Shown here: one piece after another, positions 1-11,900 of the stretch
Position numbering within the stretch: the first letter of the stretch is position 1
Layout: the number at the start of each line of letters is the position of its first letter
From: Pachypanchax playfairii
Taxonomy: Eukaryota; Chordata; Actinopteri; Cyprinodontiformes; Aplocheilidae
Direction: 5' to 3'
NCBI GenBank assembly: GCA_006937955.1
Contig: SSNP01000013.1
Location: 5,305,006-5,369,005, forward strand
Length of the DNA stretch: 64,000 bases
Notes under the pieces: model-generated
Database searches by the model: none
Seen by the model: the letters and a program-made list of their open reading frames with translations, nothing else
What the model was told of the DNA's origin: nothing
Program-made: the position numbers and the translations under genes

Positions 1-89
1 ATTCAAGCAGTGCATCTGACAAATGTATACAAACACATGACAAGTTTAATATTTGATCTTTTTTTTGTTTTTAAGAAAATTTCCTCTAC

Positions 90-550
90 ACAACATTTAA
101 AAATGCATCCAGTTTATTTTTTGAGATGAATATGTACAATTTAAAGTTTAATATTTGCCTCAGGCATCATCAGTAACTGTATAAAATATTTTTACAAAGC
201 AAATACTGACGTAGTATATTGTCAAGGCAACTTCCAGCATCAAAATACACAAAAATATCCATATAAAATATGGAGTCATTGATCATTTCTTAATCATATT
301 AAAATATCCAAAAACCTGAAGGAAAAAAGTGATTTTTAATTAATAAAATCAGCAGCTTTCATATATGCACTGAAATACAACATCAGCCAGAAGGGGAAAA
401 AAAGCAAATGTAAAAATATAAACTTCTTAAAAGGCTTTTACTCTGAAAGGAAACAAATAATTAAAAGCATTAAAAAGTAGTGTAATTTGACATTTTTTGC
501 CTTTAGAAACTTGTTCTGTTTGTTCTTGTGAAGCCAGCCTGCTCTTCCTG
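90..550 (-). other. ptpn13: ptpn13 3' UTR with candidate poly(A) signal
   Basis: The stop codon at 553-551 is followed by about 430 nt of AT-rich sequence without an exon. Read on the minus strand there is an AATAAA at 118-113, so cleavage around 90-100 is expected. A longer 3' UTR reaching past the window edge cannot be excluded. Confidence 0.5.
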
Positions 551-2929
551 CTACCCGGAGATGTTTTCCTCTGCTTGAAGACATCTAAGGACGTAGAGGA
601 TCACTTGATAGCAGAAAACATACTGATCCTATAAAATATGAGGTAAAAATGTGAGACCAAATAATTTAAGGTGAAAACACTCAATTTAATCCTTTTAAAA
701 TGTTAAATAATCACCTCAGTTTGGATCATCCCTTGTCTCTGAAGTCTCATGTTCCTGACAATATCTGGAATATCAAACTGAAGAAATATGGTAATTAAAT
801 TCTGATGATTTTGAACTAAAATAATAATAGAAAATTCCCTTATTGATAAACCTACATCTGCATCTTTACTGATGAGGCCCAGAACCACGTCGATACAGAT
901 GAGGGCCCCCGAGCGTCCAATTCCTGCACTGCAGTGTGTGATGATGGGCCCCGACTGATGAATGTGACGCATGTAGGAAATAAACGTGAGCAGATGTTCT
1001 GGTTGAGACGGCGTTCCGTGGTCAGGCCACCCGATGTAGTTCAGGTGAGTAACAAGATGGATTTCATTAGTCTGAAAACAGGGAAACTCTGATGTAAACA
1101 TGTTGCATTAAAGAGTTCGTTAAGGAGAAAATTTGGATTCAAAGTTCACCTGAACGTCTTTAACCTCAATGAGTCGGATGACAAAGTGGTCCAGATGCTG
1201 ATCTTTGATCAGGGTTATCTGTAACCTGTCGTCTACCATCTCCGCTGTCCTTGGCGTGTCAGGCCAGTACCGCTGACATTTCACCTTGCCCCCCTCCACC
1301 TCCTGGGTCATCATGGTGATCACGTTGGACTTCTGCTCCCACACCATCTGCCAAAAGTCCCCCAGTGTGGTAGGTAGCGGACCCTGACAGGCGATGTACT
1401 TGAAATACTCATTCTTCACTTGCATATTGATGAAGTTAGCGTTGATGTAGCCGCCATCTTTACCGAGTTTTACACGAGTCGTATCGACTAGAAAGAAAAA
1501 TCCGGTTATTTCTGGTCTGAGAGAAGAATACATGCTAAATATTTCCAACATAAAGAGAAAACTGATGGGAGGCTTTTCTTACAGGGGATAATGTTCTTGT
1601 AGCGGTTCTTCTTCTTGTTCTCCTTAGTCTGTCCGATTAAGCAGTCATCCAGTGGAGGGAGATTCAGAAGGTTCTGCAGAGAAGAAACAGATTTCGAGTT
1701 GTGAAACAAAGAAATCTGCATGTTTATATTAGTTCGTTTTTCAAACAGCTGTTAAAAATAAAAAATTAATTTAAGGATCCCACAATTTTTGAGAAATTAA
1801 GGTTGTCATAATCTCCCAGCTTTTCAACAGTGTCTCTCTGCGCTGGTGCAGTTTGCTCACATGTATATGATGTAATATCTGTGATGTTAAAGGAAAACAC
1901 ACACAGGTTTATGTCTCAATCTCAAATATTTGTGCCTTTCATGAAAAACATTGACTGTCTAATATTTATCTTCTCTTCTGAGAGCTGATGTATCCTAGGA
2001 GAAGAAACAGCATAAAAGCAGCAATCGGCTGCACTGCTGCTTTAACAAAGAGAAACGTGTCAGAAAACTAAGTCCTCATCTCTTCTACTGATAAATGTAC
2101 TTAAAAACAAATAAATTCTTCTTCTTTACTTCATTACTTCATTCATTCATTAAGACCTGGATCTCATTGAAACAATGTTTCTCGTCTTATTGTTTACGTT
2201 TCTGACGTCCATCTTTAGAATGTGCAGCTGGATGCAAACGCCTCACACCTGCTGAGCTTGATTGGCGTGTTTGTGTGAACATATAATGTTCCCCAGGTTT
2301 ATCAATCTGACTCTGAGAAGAAGCAGATGGCAAAAAACAAAAAGCAGGTGCGGCACATTCGCCAACCCCATCCACACAGAGCATTAAGACTCCATGGCAT
2401 GATAAAACATCTGAGTCCCACCAAAAAAGCCTCTTGAAGGGACGGCCGAAACCCAACAGGAAGTCAGCCACCTTGGAAAAACTGGTATTTTTGGATGTTT
2501 TCACATCAGATTTTCATGTATCAACACCAAACTTGTACAGTCTCAAGACACGGGGGATTAAAAGTTATCAAAAGACTTAAGTTTAACGGTGTGGGTGTAG
2601 CTAAACCTCAAACTCTGACTTCTCGCCATATGAAGAAACGGGCCTGGGTTTGCAGAATCATCTTGAATTTATTAGATTTTTTTAAAATTAGATCTTAATA
2701 TTTACTAACTGATTGGCTTTGTAAAAAACAAAAAACAAAATCTAGTGATTATCGATAGGAATTAAAACTTAGAATTTTACTTCAAATTCCTGCAGCGGGA
2801 CTTTCTGATCTAGAAGTCCCCTCATCATGCGGACCACAGAGCTGAGCTTTAGTCCTGAATACTGGCCACCAGCAACCACTTTGACAAGAGGTAAACAGGT
2901 CAAATCATCCTTGGTAATAATCGGTCCAT
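551..2929 (-). CDS. ptpn13: PTPN13 exons 43-48: catalytic tyrosine phosphatase domain and C-terminus
   Basis: Exons 2929-2781, 1673-1583, 1487-1150, 1071-856, 777-715 and 628-551 encode the classical PTP domain. Motifs in order: KENKKKNRYKNIIP (phosphotyrosine loop), GGYINANFI, YIACQGPLP, FWQMVWEQ, CQRYWP, GWPDHGTPSQ (WPD general acid, about D2404), ITHCSAGIGRSG (P-loop, catalytic Cys about 2434 and the Arg six residues later) and QTEDQYVFCYQVILYVL (Q-loop). The protein ends LQAEENISG and a TAG stop at 553-551. All catalytic residues are present, so an active enzyme is predicted. Confidence 0.96.
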
Positions 2930-5900
2930 CTGTGTGAACAAAATGAAGATAATCAATCTTAGATCGACCGCTTGCACAGAGTGAAATGTATCAGTAGTAG
3001 TCAGAAAGACAATCTCACCATCTCTGGAGTTTATGTTCTCAATAGGGAGTTCATCACTTCCCCACGTGATTTCATCTTCCTCTGGCTGCCCGGCACTCAT
3101 CTGCAGGTAGCTGGTGTCCAACAGAGACAGTAAACGGACGTTAGCGTATTAAAAACATTGTTTTCTTAAAAGTAAATCCAAAGTCACGACCTTACTTTTC
3201 ATTCCTTGGATCGTCGACACTCTCTTCAAACCACGGTGCTTTCCGAGAGCTCTGATAGGTTCAAAAGGAAATCTGAATTAGACAAAATAATGTTTAAAAA
3301 GTGTTTATTTAAGTGTGATTGATTAGATTTGTACCATAGAAGAGTCTTCAGGTAAAGACGATGTGTCCTCTGAAAGCTCGGCTCTCTTCTCCTTCAGTGG
3401 ACCGTTGTTATAGTCTGTAACACCACATGGTTATTATCATCAAACTGAACTGCTCATGCTCTGGTTTATGTATAAGACTGTACCTATAGGAGGTATTGCA
3501 AGGGTGCTGCTGGATTTCTTCTCATCATGTGACGTAGTCTTCGCATTAACGTCCTCACTCAGGTCTAAAAGTATGAAAATGACAGACTGAAAATTTGATA
3601 AAAAATATCTTAAAAAGTGTAAATATTAAAGAGAATCTGCTGATACCTGAGCTGCCGTTGCACTTCTCAGAGCTGATAGGCAGATACGCCAGGTATGTGT
3701 TGGGGTTCTGATCAGGCGGCCTGGACACGATGAGATGCACCAGACCTTTTGCTTTTCGGACGGTGGTGACAGCTTTGGTGTGGGACATCCCCGTCATTAG
3801 CTCATCATTCACCTGCAACATGAAGAATTAAAACGCGTGTGTCGTCTGGAGCATTTAGTGAGTAACATTAATGAGAAAATTCTCAACTAAAACAACAAAA
3901 ACAGGAAACAGTACTCACTTTGAGTAGCCGGTCTCCAACCTGCAGCTTGCCCGAGGACTCCGCGACTCCTCCAGGTGTGATGGACTTCACAAAGATTCCT
4001 CTCTCCCCTCCAATTAAAGAGAAACCCAAACCTTCTGATTGTGGCTTCTCCAGGTCCATCTCTATGATCTCCTCCTGATGTCTCAGAAAAACAGACATGT
4101 GATTCACAGTGACCAGTTTTCATAAATTCACTGACACGTGAAACTGAGCACAATGAACAGACTATAAAATAATCTCCTTAACTCACCTCTGAAGGACAGA
4201 GTGCAGTGAGATCTCCATCGTCTCTGGACTCGTTCCCTTTAAGAAAACCTGAAACCAAAACAACAACAAAAAAAAACGGTGATGTATGAAAAACAAAGGA
4301 GTCATTTTCTTTTTTCAGATGATAAACAAACCGTTCATGTTGGAGGAAAACTTGGAAGCAATACTGTTCTTGAGAAAAGAGAGACTTTTCTGTTCAGGAG
4401 ACACGGGCTGTCCATCCCTGTGAGACGAAGAACATGAAAGAAGAAGGTTTTAAAATGAGCTTTAAACTCTATCTGACACAATTTCAAGAAACTTTAATAC
4501 ATTAAAGCTTAAAAAATAGATTTTATGCTTTAGGAATCCTCAATCCTACATTTCAACAAAGAATTGTGTTATTTCGTAATTGAGTTTTGAATTTAGTGCC
4601 CACTGGCTGAACGCGTCATCTCACCAATGTGACATCATCAGTTGAACATCCTTCCTTTATTCACACCGTTTGGCTAATGTTTTATCTAAAAAAGAAGCTG
4701 ACAGCAGGAGATTTAACTGAGGAGGACGGTACGTGAACTCAGCTCAGAGAGAACAGGTGAGAACTCAGACCGAGAGAGAACCATCAGGTGACTCAAACTT
4801 TTTAATAAAACTCTGTTCGTAAACTGATTAAATTTGTACGTCGTCTGAAGAATGTTTCCAGCTTCTAGATGCAAAATGAGTCAAATATTATTAAACCAAC
4901 AATCCCAAACATTAAAACACAAATTCATTTTCTTCTACTTCTCCAAAAATATCCTTTAATTCTCTGCTGTAATCTCTGACTCTCCATCTTTGTTTACATC
5001 CACAATAACACTGATCAAACCAGGAAGTGGTCAACCGATGACATCACAACATTTTCAACTCGTGTTGTTTGATGAAAATTTTAAATAAATGTTTCTATAT
5101 TAATAATAAGAAAAAAAATGGAAGCTTTTTTAATCTACTTTGTATTCTGTTTTTTAATTTTTGTGCTGATCCTCTTTAAGTTTTCATGCTGCTACTGAGA
5201 CCAGGATCTGTGTGGTTCTGTGTTAAAGCAGACTACCTGGTGGCCTTCAGAGTGAGGTCATCCATTGAGAGCTCTAGCAGTCTCATGCTTTCATTAAGTG
5301 TTAAATCCTGAGTGGGAGCTCCGTTTATGTAATGGATCAGGTCAAATGGTTTCAGGCTTCCATCTTTAAAGGCCAGTGAATGAGGTATGATGTCTTTCAC
5401 AAACAGGACCCCATAAATACTGTCTCTACCGCCATCAAGGACCAATCCTAAAGACAAAAAATATAAAGATTTACATATCTAATAAGAAAAGAAACATCGG
5501 CTCCTTTGTTGAGTTAATTTAATCCTTTCTCACCCAGCGGTTCCCGGTTGCTCCTGAAAGAAATATCAGGCAGCAGGTGGGCTTCTATGGGGGGTTTTGG
5601 AGCCTCCAGAATCCTCCCCACAACTAAATCAACCACTCGAGGGGCTGCACGCACGAGACTGACCACCTCAGTGTGGCCCATGTGGCTCACATCTGTGTTG
5701 TTGACCTTTGAGGAGAAAATAAACAACTAATTAAAAGGGACTGAGACATTTAGAGAAACACGAGGCACTAAAGCTGCTTTTATTAGAATGTGGAGTTTCA
5801 TCTTAAAATGTTTTAAATTTCTGTGACTAGAAGGAGCATAAACAAAGTTTACCATGATCATTCGGTCTCCAGGTCTAAGCCTTCCATCTCCTTTGGCTGG

Positions 5901-8900
5901 ATCCTGAACGATATCATGGATGTAACATCCCTGATCGTTGCCTTTGGTGAGGGTGAAACCGAGGCTGCCCATTTCTGACTTCACCAAAGAAACTTTAAGT
6001 TCCACTTCCTAAAAACACAACCGAATCTTAGTTACAGGAATTGTAGGAAAAAGTGTCGATCTGATCTGATTCCAAGATCGCTTTCTATTGCTGAATCCTT
6101 ACTGGGACCAGTTCCTCCACATCCTGTCTGTTTCCTGGTAGTGTGAAGTTTAAGGGGACGGGCATCGGAGGGGGGAGGGGATCTGGGCTTGGACCGCTGG
6201 CGGACGGCATTGAGGGCAGAGAGGTTGACTCCACATCAGCTGCTACTGGTGACCTATCAGTTCATTCACAAAAACATGATTACCGGCCAAATTCAGAAAA
6301 AATAAACACATCAGAGTTTCTCATGAGATCAGGTACCTGTTACTGAGATCTGCCCTCGTCTTCGAAAGGTTTGGGGAATAAAAAGCTGACTGGAAGGTGT
6401 CTTCCTGCTGACGCGTGCTGTCATAGCTTCCCAGTCCTGCGTTGCTGCCGTAGGGCTGATAAAGCCTCTCCCAGTTTTGCCTGCCATGCTCCAGACCGCT
6501 TGAGGAGAAAGCTTCTTCTACCTCCTCATCCTCATCTGAGCTGTTGCTGTAGCTGTTTTGTCGGGCGGGGGATTTGACTTGCAGCCTCCCCAGAGCTTCT
6601 TCCACTGGATCTTGTTTCCCTGGAGGAGACGCGGTCCTGCTTAAGTTCATGCTGGGCTCTGAGAGGTTTATAACCTGCCTTCTGGGTGATGGTTTAGGTG
6701 TCTGAGAAGGAACATGACAAGCTTAACTGAAGATATTCAAAGAATTCATCTTTAAAAAGAAGTAGAATTAGGTGACTTACCAAAGCTGAGGTGTCCATCT
6801 CACGTAGAACACCTTGCTCAGGTCTACAGAGAAGTAACGTCACCTCCTGTCCGGTTCCTCGTAAGGCTGATATGACCTCCTATAAAGCAAATAAATTATT
6901 CTAACAAACAACTGGAGTCTAAACGAGTCACATAGAGAAACTACAGTACGAACATGTTGCGTTAGTCCTTTGAGGGGGGTCTGATTGACCCGTAAGATGA
7001 CATCGCCAACTTTGATGCGACCGCTCTCTGCAGCTGGTTGACCCGGAAACAGTTTCTTGACTCGCACCATGCTGGAGCTGTCCGATTCATCCGAAACGTA
7101 TTCCTCTCGACTGAAACTGAAGCCGAGTCCCGACGTGTTCTTCAGCAGGCTCACGTCAAACACGTTATCTGTTGGGACAAACACACAGAATTCACGCTCC
7201 AGTTAAGTTCTAGTCTAAAAGTAAACTGAATAATTAGCAAATCATCTTCCGAACAGAGAGACACTGTTACAGTATCAGTTTTTCTTGTAACTATGCAGCA
7301 TTACAAGAAATTTCCACTCGGCTACAGATTTAATTATCAGATAAATCACAAGTCGCTCGGCCATTTAAATACTCTGGTTAAACTTTTACCGCAGTCTGGT
7401 GGTTTGATTAGTCACAGAGTTGCACTCAATTACAGCCTCATGGCTGCAGCACCAGAGCATCAAGCTCCGCTTTAAATCCACTTCTGTTCAGACAGAAATT
7501 AAATAAAAGATCAATAAAACTAATTGTAATGAAAGTAAATTTTCTCCATTACAGCTGAACACTGATGTTGCTACAAATTGTAAAATAAATTAATAATAAA
7601 AAAATAAAATCAGTAGCAGATCTAGAATCCAGATTCAGCCTTGACGGCTTTTATTATCTCAGATGTGAAATAAGGCCAGAATCTTTTTTTGTCCAGTTCT
7701 AGGAAAGAGGAACCCATCCTTAATAGCTTGTACGCACATGCTCATTTCCTTTCAAATGAAATTATCAATGGCAAGTTACGTTGTTTAGAGTGAGAACAGC
7801 GACGTCTCAGTTTTAACACAACCGAAAAAAAATCACTTACCAGAATAATCTGTGTTTTCTTTTAATAAACATCAATGTGGACATTTATGTTGTTATATAA
7901 CCAGAATCTAAACCAGCTGAAGGTCCATTCATGCTGTAAAATCCCTCCACGGTTCATCACCGTGTTTCCTCACCTTTTGTGATGAAGTTATATTCGGGTT
8001 TTTCTCTGGCTTCATCGTCACTGGCTGCTCGAACTGCAGTGATCTGAGGGGTGAGGGGAGCGGCTGCGCGGTTCCTCTCAAGTACCAAACGCACCGTCTG
8101 AGACACACGGGACACGATTTACACAAAGTTCAAAGACATCCGAACATCATGCCGTTGATGTAAACACCTCGGCTCACCTGCCCTGTATCTCTGAGGATGT
8201 CCACCGCCTGCTGATGAGTTGCCCCCTCCAGACTCTTTCCATCAACAGCCATTACCCGATCACCTGTTTATCAGACACACGCAAAATTCAGTTACTTTAA
8301 CAGTTTAATCTGTTTAAAGTCAATTTATAACCATCTTTAATCATTTGACCTTTCTGTATCCTCCCATCGAGGTCAGCTGCACCTTTTGGTATGAGGCCTT
8401 TGACATAGATCCCACCATGTTGAACGGATGTGTTGACTCCTCCCTAATAAATTCAACACATATCTCAGTCTGATCAGCCAACAGGAAGCATTTTAAATAT
8501 ATTATTGAGGAGGTTTGATGGCAGATGTGAAGGTTTTCCCACTTTAACGAGAAACTGTAATCAAACTGGTTTGTAAATAAAAAACTCTGACGTGACGTCA
8601 TGATGAACCACTCTCCTCTAACACTTTGTATATTTCATCAGCTCTAGTTGTGAATTAACAACCAATTGCTACTTTTTTCCACTAACATCACCACACAACC
8701 ATAAAACGTCTGACAGCAGTGTGAAGAGAGTCAATTGGTTTGTTATTAACACCAATCAATGCTTCAAGTCTGTTAGAGAAAAGTTGGATTAATTACACTC
8801 GTCAGAAGTCTGAATAAAAGCACAGCCATAAAAAACCCCACAGATAAACTTCTTTACAGCTTTTAAAGTTGTTTTAGTCACTGATGTGAAGCTGCTGACG

Positions 8901-11900
8901 ATCTTCTGTCATTTTATTAGTAATATTCACATTAAATTAAACACAAACATGCAAAATTAGTTGGATTACCACAAGCTCCTGCAACAAAAAGTGAAAAGGA
9001 CGCAAAACGAGAATCGTATGAACAAAATAAAACAAAAAAGATGAGCTGAGCCCAAAAAAAAAAAAAGCCCAAAACAAAGCTAGAGAGTATCAAACAGTAC
9101 CGTGACTTTTATGCCCAGGCTGCTGTCTATTTTGGACAGCTCAATGTCAAATAGTTCTCCCGTAGGGAGACTATTGACCCCTGGGGCATTACCATTTACA
9201 TTTTCCGTGATGTTTTCCTGCAAACAGAGAACAGGGGCATCGGGGTGAATTTTTACAGGGAGCATGCAGAGAAAAAGTAATCAAAGCCAAATGAGGGGGA
9301 AGAATTGGATGACGCTGTGAAGAAAGTGGGTGGATATTGTAAACACACTCATGTTATAACATGCAGGTAAAATCTGCAAAACATTCACATTGTTACTGTA
9401 ATAACAGGTCAGGGGTTAACCACAGGCAGTTAGTTGTGCCAAGCATCTGGCAAGTAATAAATAATACTTGTTCATGCAAGAAACTTTTGGTTTCATGAGG
9501 ATAGAAATGGAGCTTTGGGTATTTTAGGTCGTGGATTTCCATAAAAGATTATGGTTATTTTATTTAAAAAATGTGTAAAAATAGAGAAATTATTCACATT
9601 AATGAATTTGGAATCATAAAGAACAAACCTTTTTGACCTTCAGCTTCTCATGACTACTGGAACAAGTCTCCTTGTCCATGTTTGTGTCTCCCCAGTCAGA
9701 CTGCGCAGAAACTTTGGGAGTTTCTGAAAGTTTAACTTTTCTAGTTTTAGGTGGCAGAGCTGGTGGAGTGGTAGCAGAACCCGCAGGCTTCTGAGAAGTG
9801 GTCTCGGTTGTGGCTCTTTCCAAGGCCTTCTGAATCCTGTCGAGAGGAGACGGGCTGCTTTTAGCAGTGATGCTGGTCCTGGGGTCCTGAGATCTGAGGC
9901 TGGGCTGCTGCTGGACTGAAGGGGAGGAAGATGATGATGTCCCAGTACTGCGAATAGGGAAGCTGGGACTTCCTTGTTTCTCTGGTGATTCATCAGAATC
10001 CAGTTCTCGTCTCTGAGAATTTGGTGCCTTAAACGAAGAGCTGGTTTGGTGAGGAACAAATTCTGGAGAATAATCTGTCAAAACAAGAAACAGAAAAGTG
10101 ATATTGGATAAAATGTTTAAATAATAAGAATAAAACATTCGTACTTACAAAAAATATTCCTACTTTTACCTTTATAGAGCCTCTCTTTGGGTTGTGACAC
10201 AACTAGAGTAACGTCATCGGGAGTATTTTGAAGAATATCAACCGTCTCAGAATGAGAAAATCCTTCCACGTTTAAATCATTCACAGATATCAGCCGATCA
10301 CCTGAATCAACGTTACCACAGTTACACGCATGGAAAACTAACCAGGGAGAAATCTCCAATACGCTATCATCACAAGACTGAAACAAAAACAGAACAGAAT
10401 CACAGGCCTACCGGGTTTCAGGCAGCCATTGAGATCAGCAGGACCTCCAGGAGTGATGGAGCTGATGATAGTACCGAGATCGGTATGACTTGAGTTCTCC
10501 CCGCCAATAACCTGAAACCCTAAAACACATACACACAAATATCTTCTTCACTAAACAAAGTCTATCACATACAAAAATAACAGCTGGTTTGAATGTTGTG
10601 GAGTTTTCTGCTTGTACTCCATTGTGTACACGCTAACCTAGTCCATATTTTACATCCTTCTTCAGGTTTACAGATGTGATTTCTCTCTCTGGAGACGGCA
10701 GCTCATTGAACTTTATCTTCAAAGAATCTAAAAAAAATCCAAAACAAACAAAATATTTACGTTAATCAGGTATTTTTGGGGATCAATGACATTCTGATTT
10801 GACATCGTTAAGGACCCACTCCGAGGAAAATCGTGTTTTTCGTGTTGTTAACATGTTCTGATGCTAGAGGACGTATCTAAAGAAAATTAAGCTCAAAATT
10901 GCATTTGTGAGTATTTCTGCATTCAGATCACTGTGAATCAGTAGCAAATGCTAAAATGCATTAAAAAAGACTGTTTGTGATGTAGAAAAGGCACTGGGCG
11001 GGGCCACAGGCTCCTGCTCCACTAGCTGTAAACTAGCAGTAGCATTAGCATAAACAGAGAGCTCTCAGCAACAGGGAGAGGTGGGGCGGGGGGGAACCTT
11101 CGCACCAACGGTTCCACCCACAGCGCCAAGACAAATTGCTAATGAGCTACTGCCGATATACAGAAACTACTTCCTATAAAACAGCACAGGCTTTGTGATT
11201 TGGGGTAAAATCGTCATAATCATAATTTAAAGGCCACTAAGAAGCTTTAAAATATCTCAAAAAGATGATCAGAGAGGGTCTTCAAAACATGATGAGTCTG
11301 GCTTTTATCCAGGGCTTTTGGGGGAGGGTTTAGGGTTAGATGGGGGGTGAAAGATGGGGGAGTTTGGTACCAAAAAACTAAAAACACACAGAAAACACAG
11401 ACTCTGTATTAAATCCTTCAGCGATGAGTGAAAACGGTGGATGAATCATTTGTAAATTCATGGTTAGCATGAGATTCAACAAGATTGAAGAGAGGGTTTA
11501 CAGTTAAAAAAAACAAACATAAGATTTGTTAAAGTAAAATTAAATATTTCCTAGAATAAATCATTTAGAAAGTGCTGTTACATACGTACCATTAACAGAA
11601 GCCGGGGTTGAAGGCGCTCCAGAGGAACTGTGCACACTGACACCTGGAAACATAATCTGTCTTTTTATTCAATTAAAAGATTTGGTTAAACTTCAGCATT
11701 TATCATTAAACTATGTCAACAGTTACACACTTTTTGTATGAAAGTAGCATAAACAAAGTAAATAAAACCAAATAAACTAAATATTAAATCTAAAGTGTAA
11801 CACGTGTTTATTCATCAAATCCCTCCAGCTATGTAAATTACCTCGTTTGTTGTGGTAAACTCTTTGTTTCAGAGGTTAAATTCCAAAACACCAATTTGTT

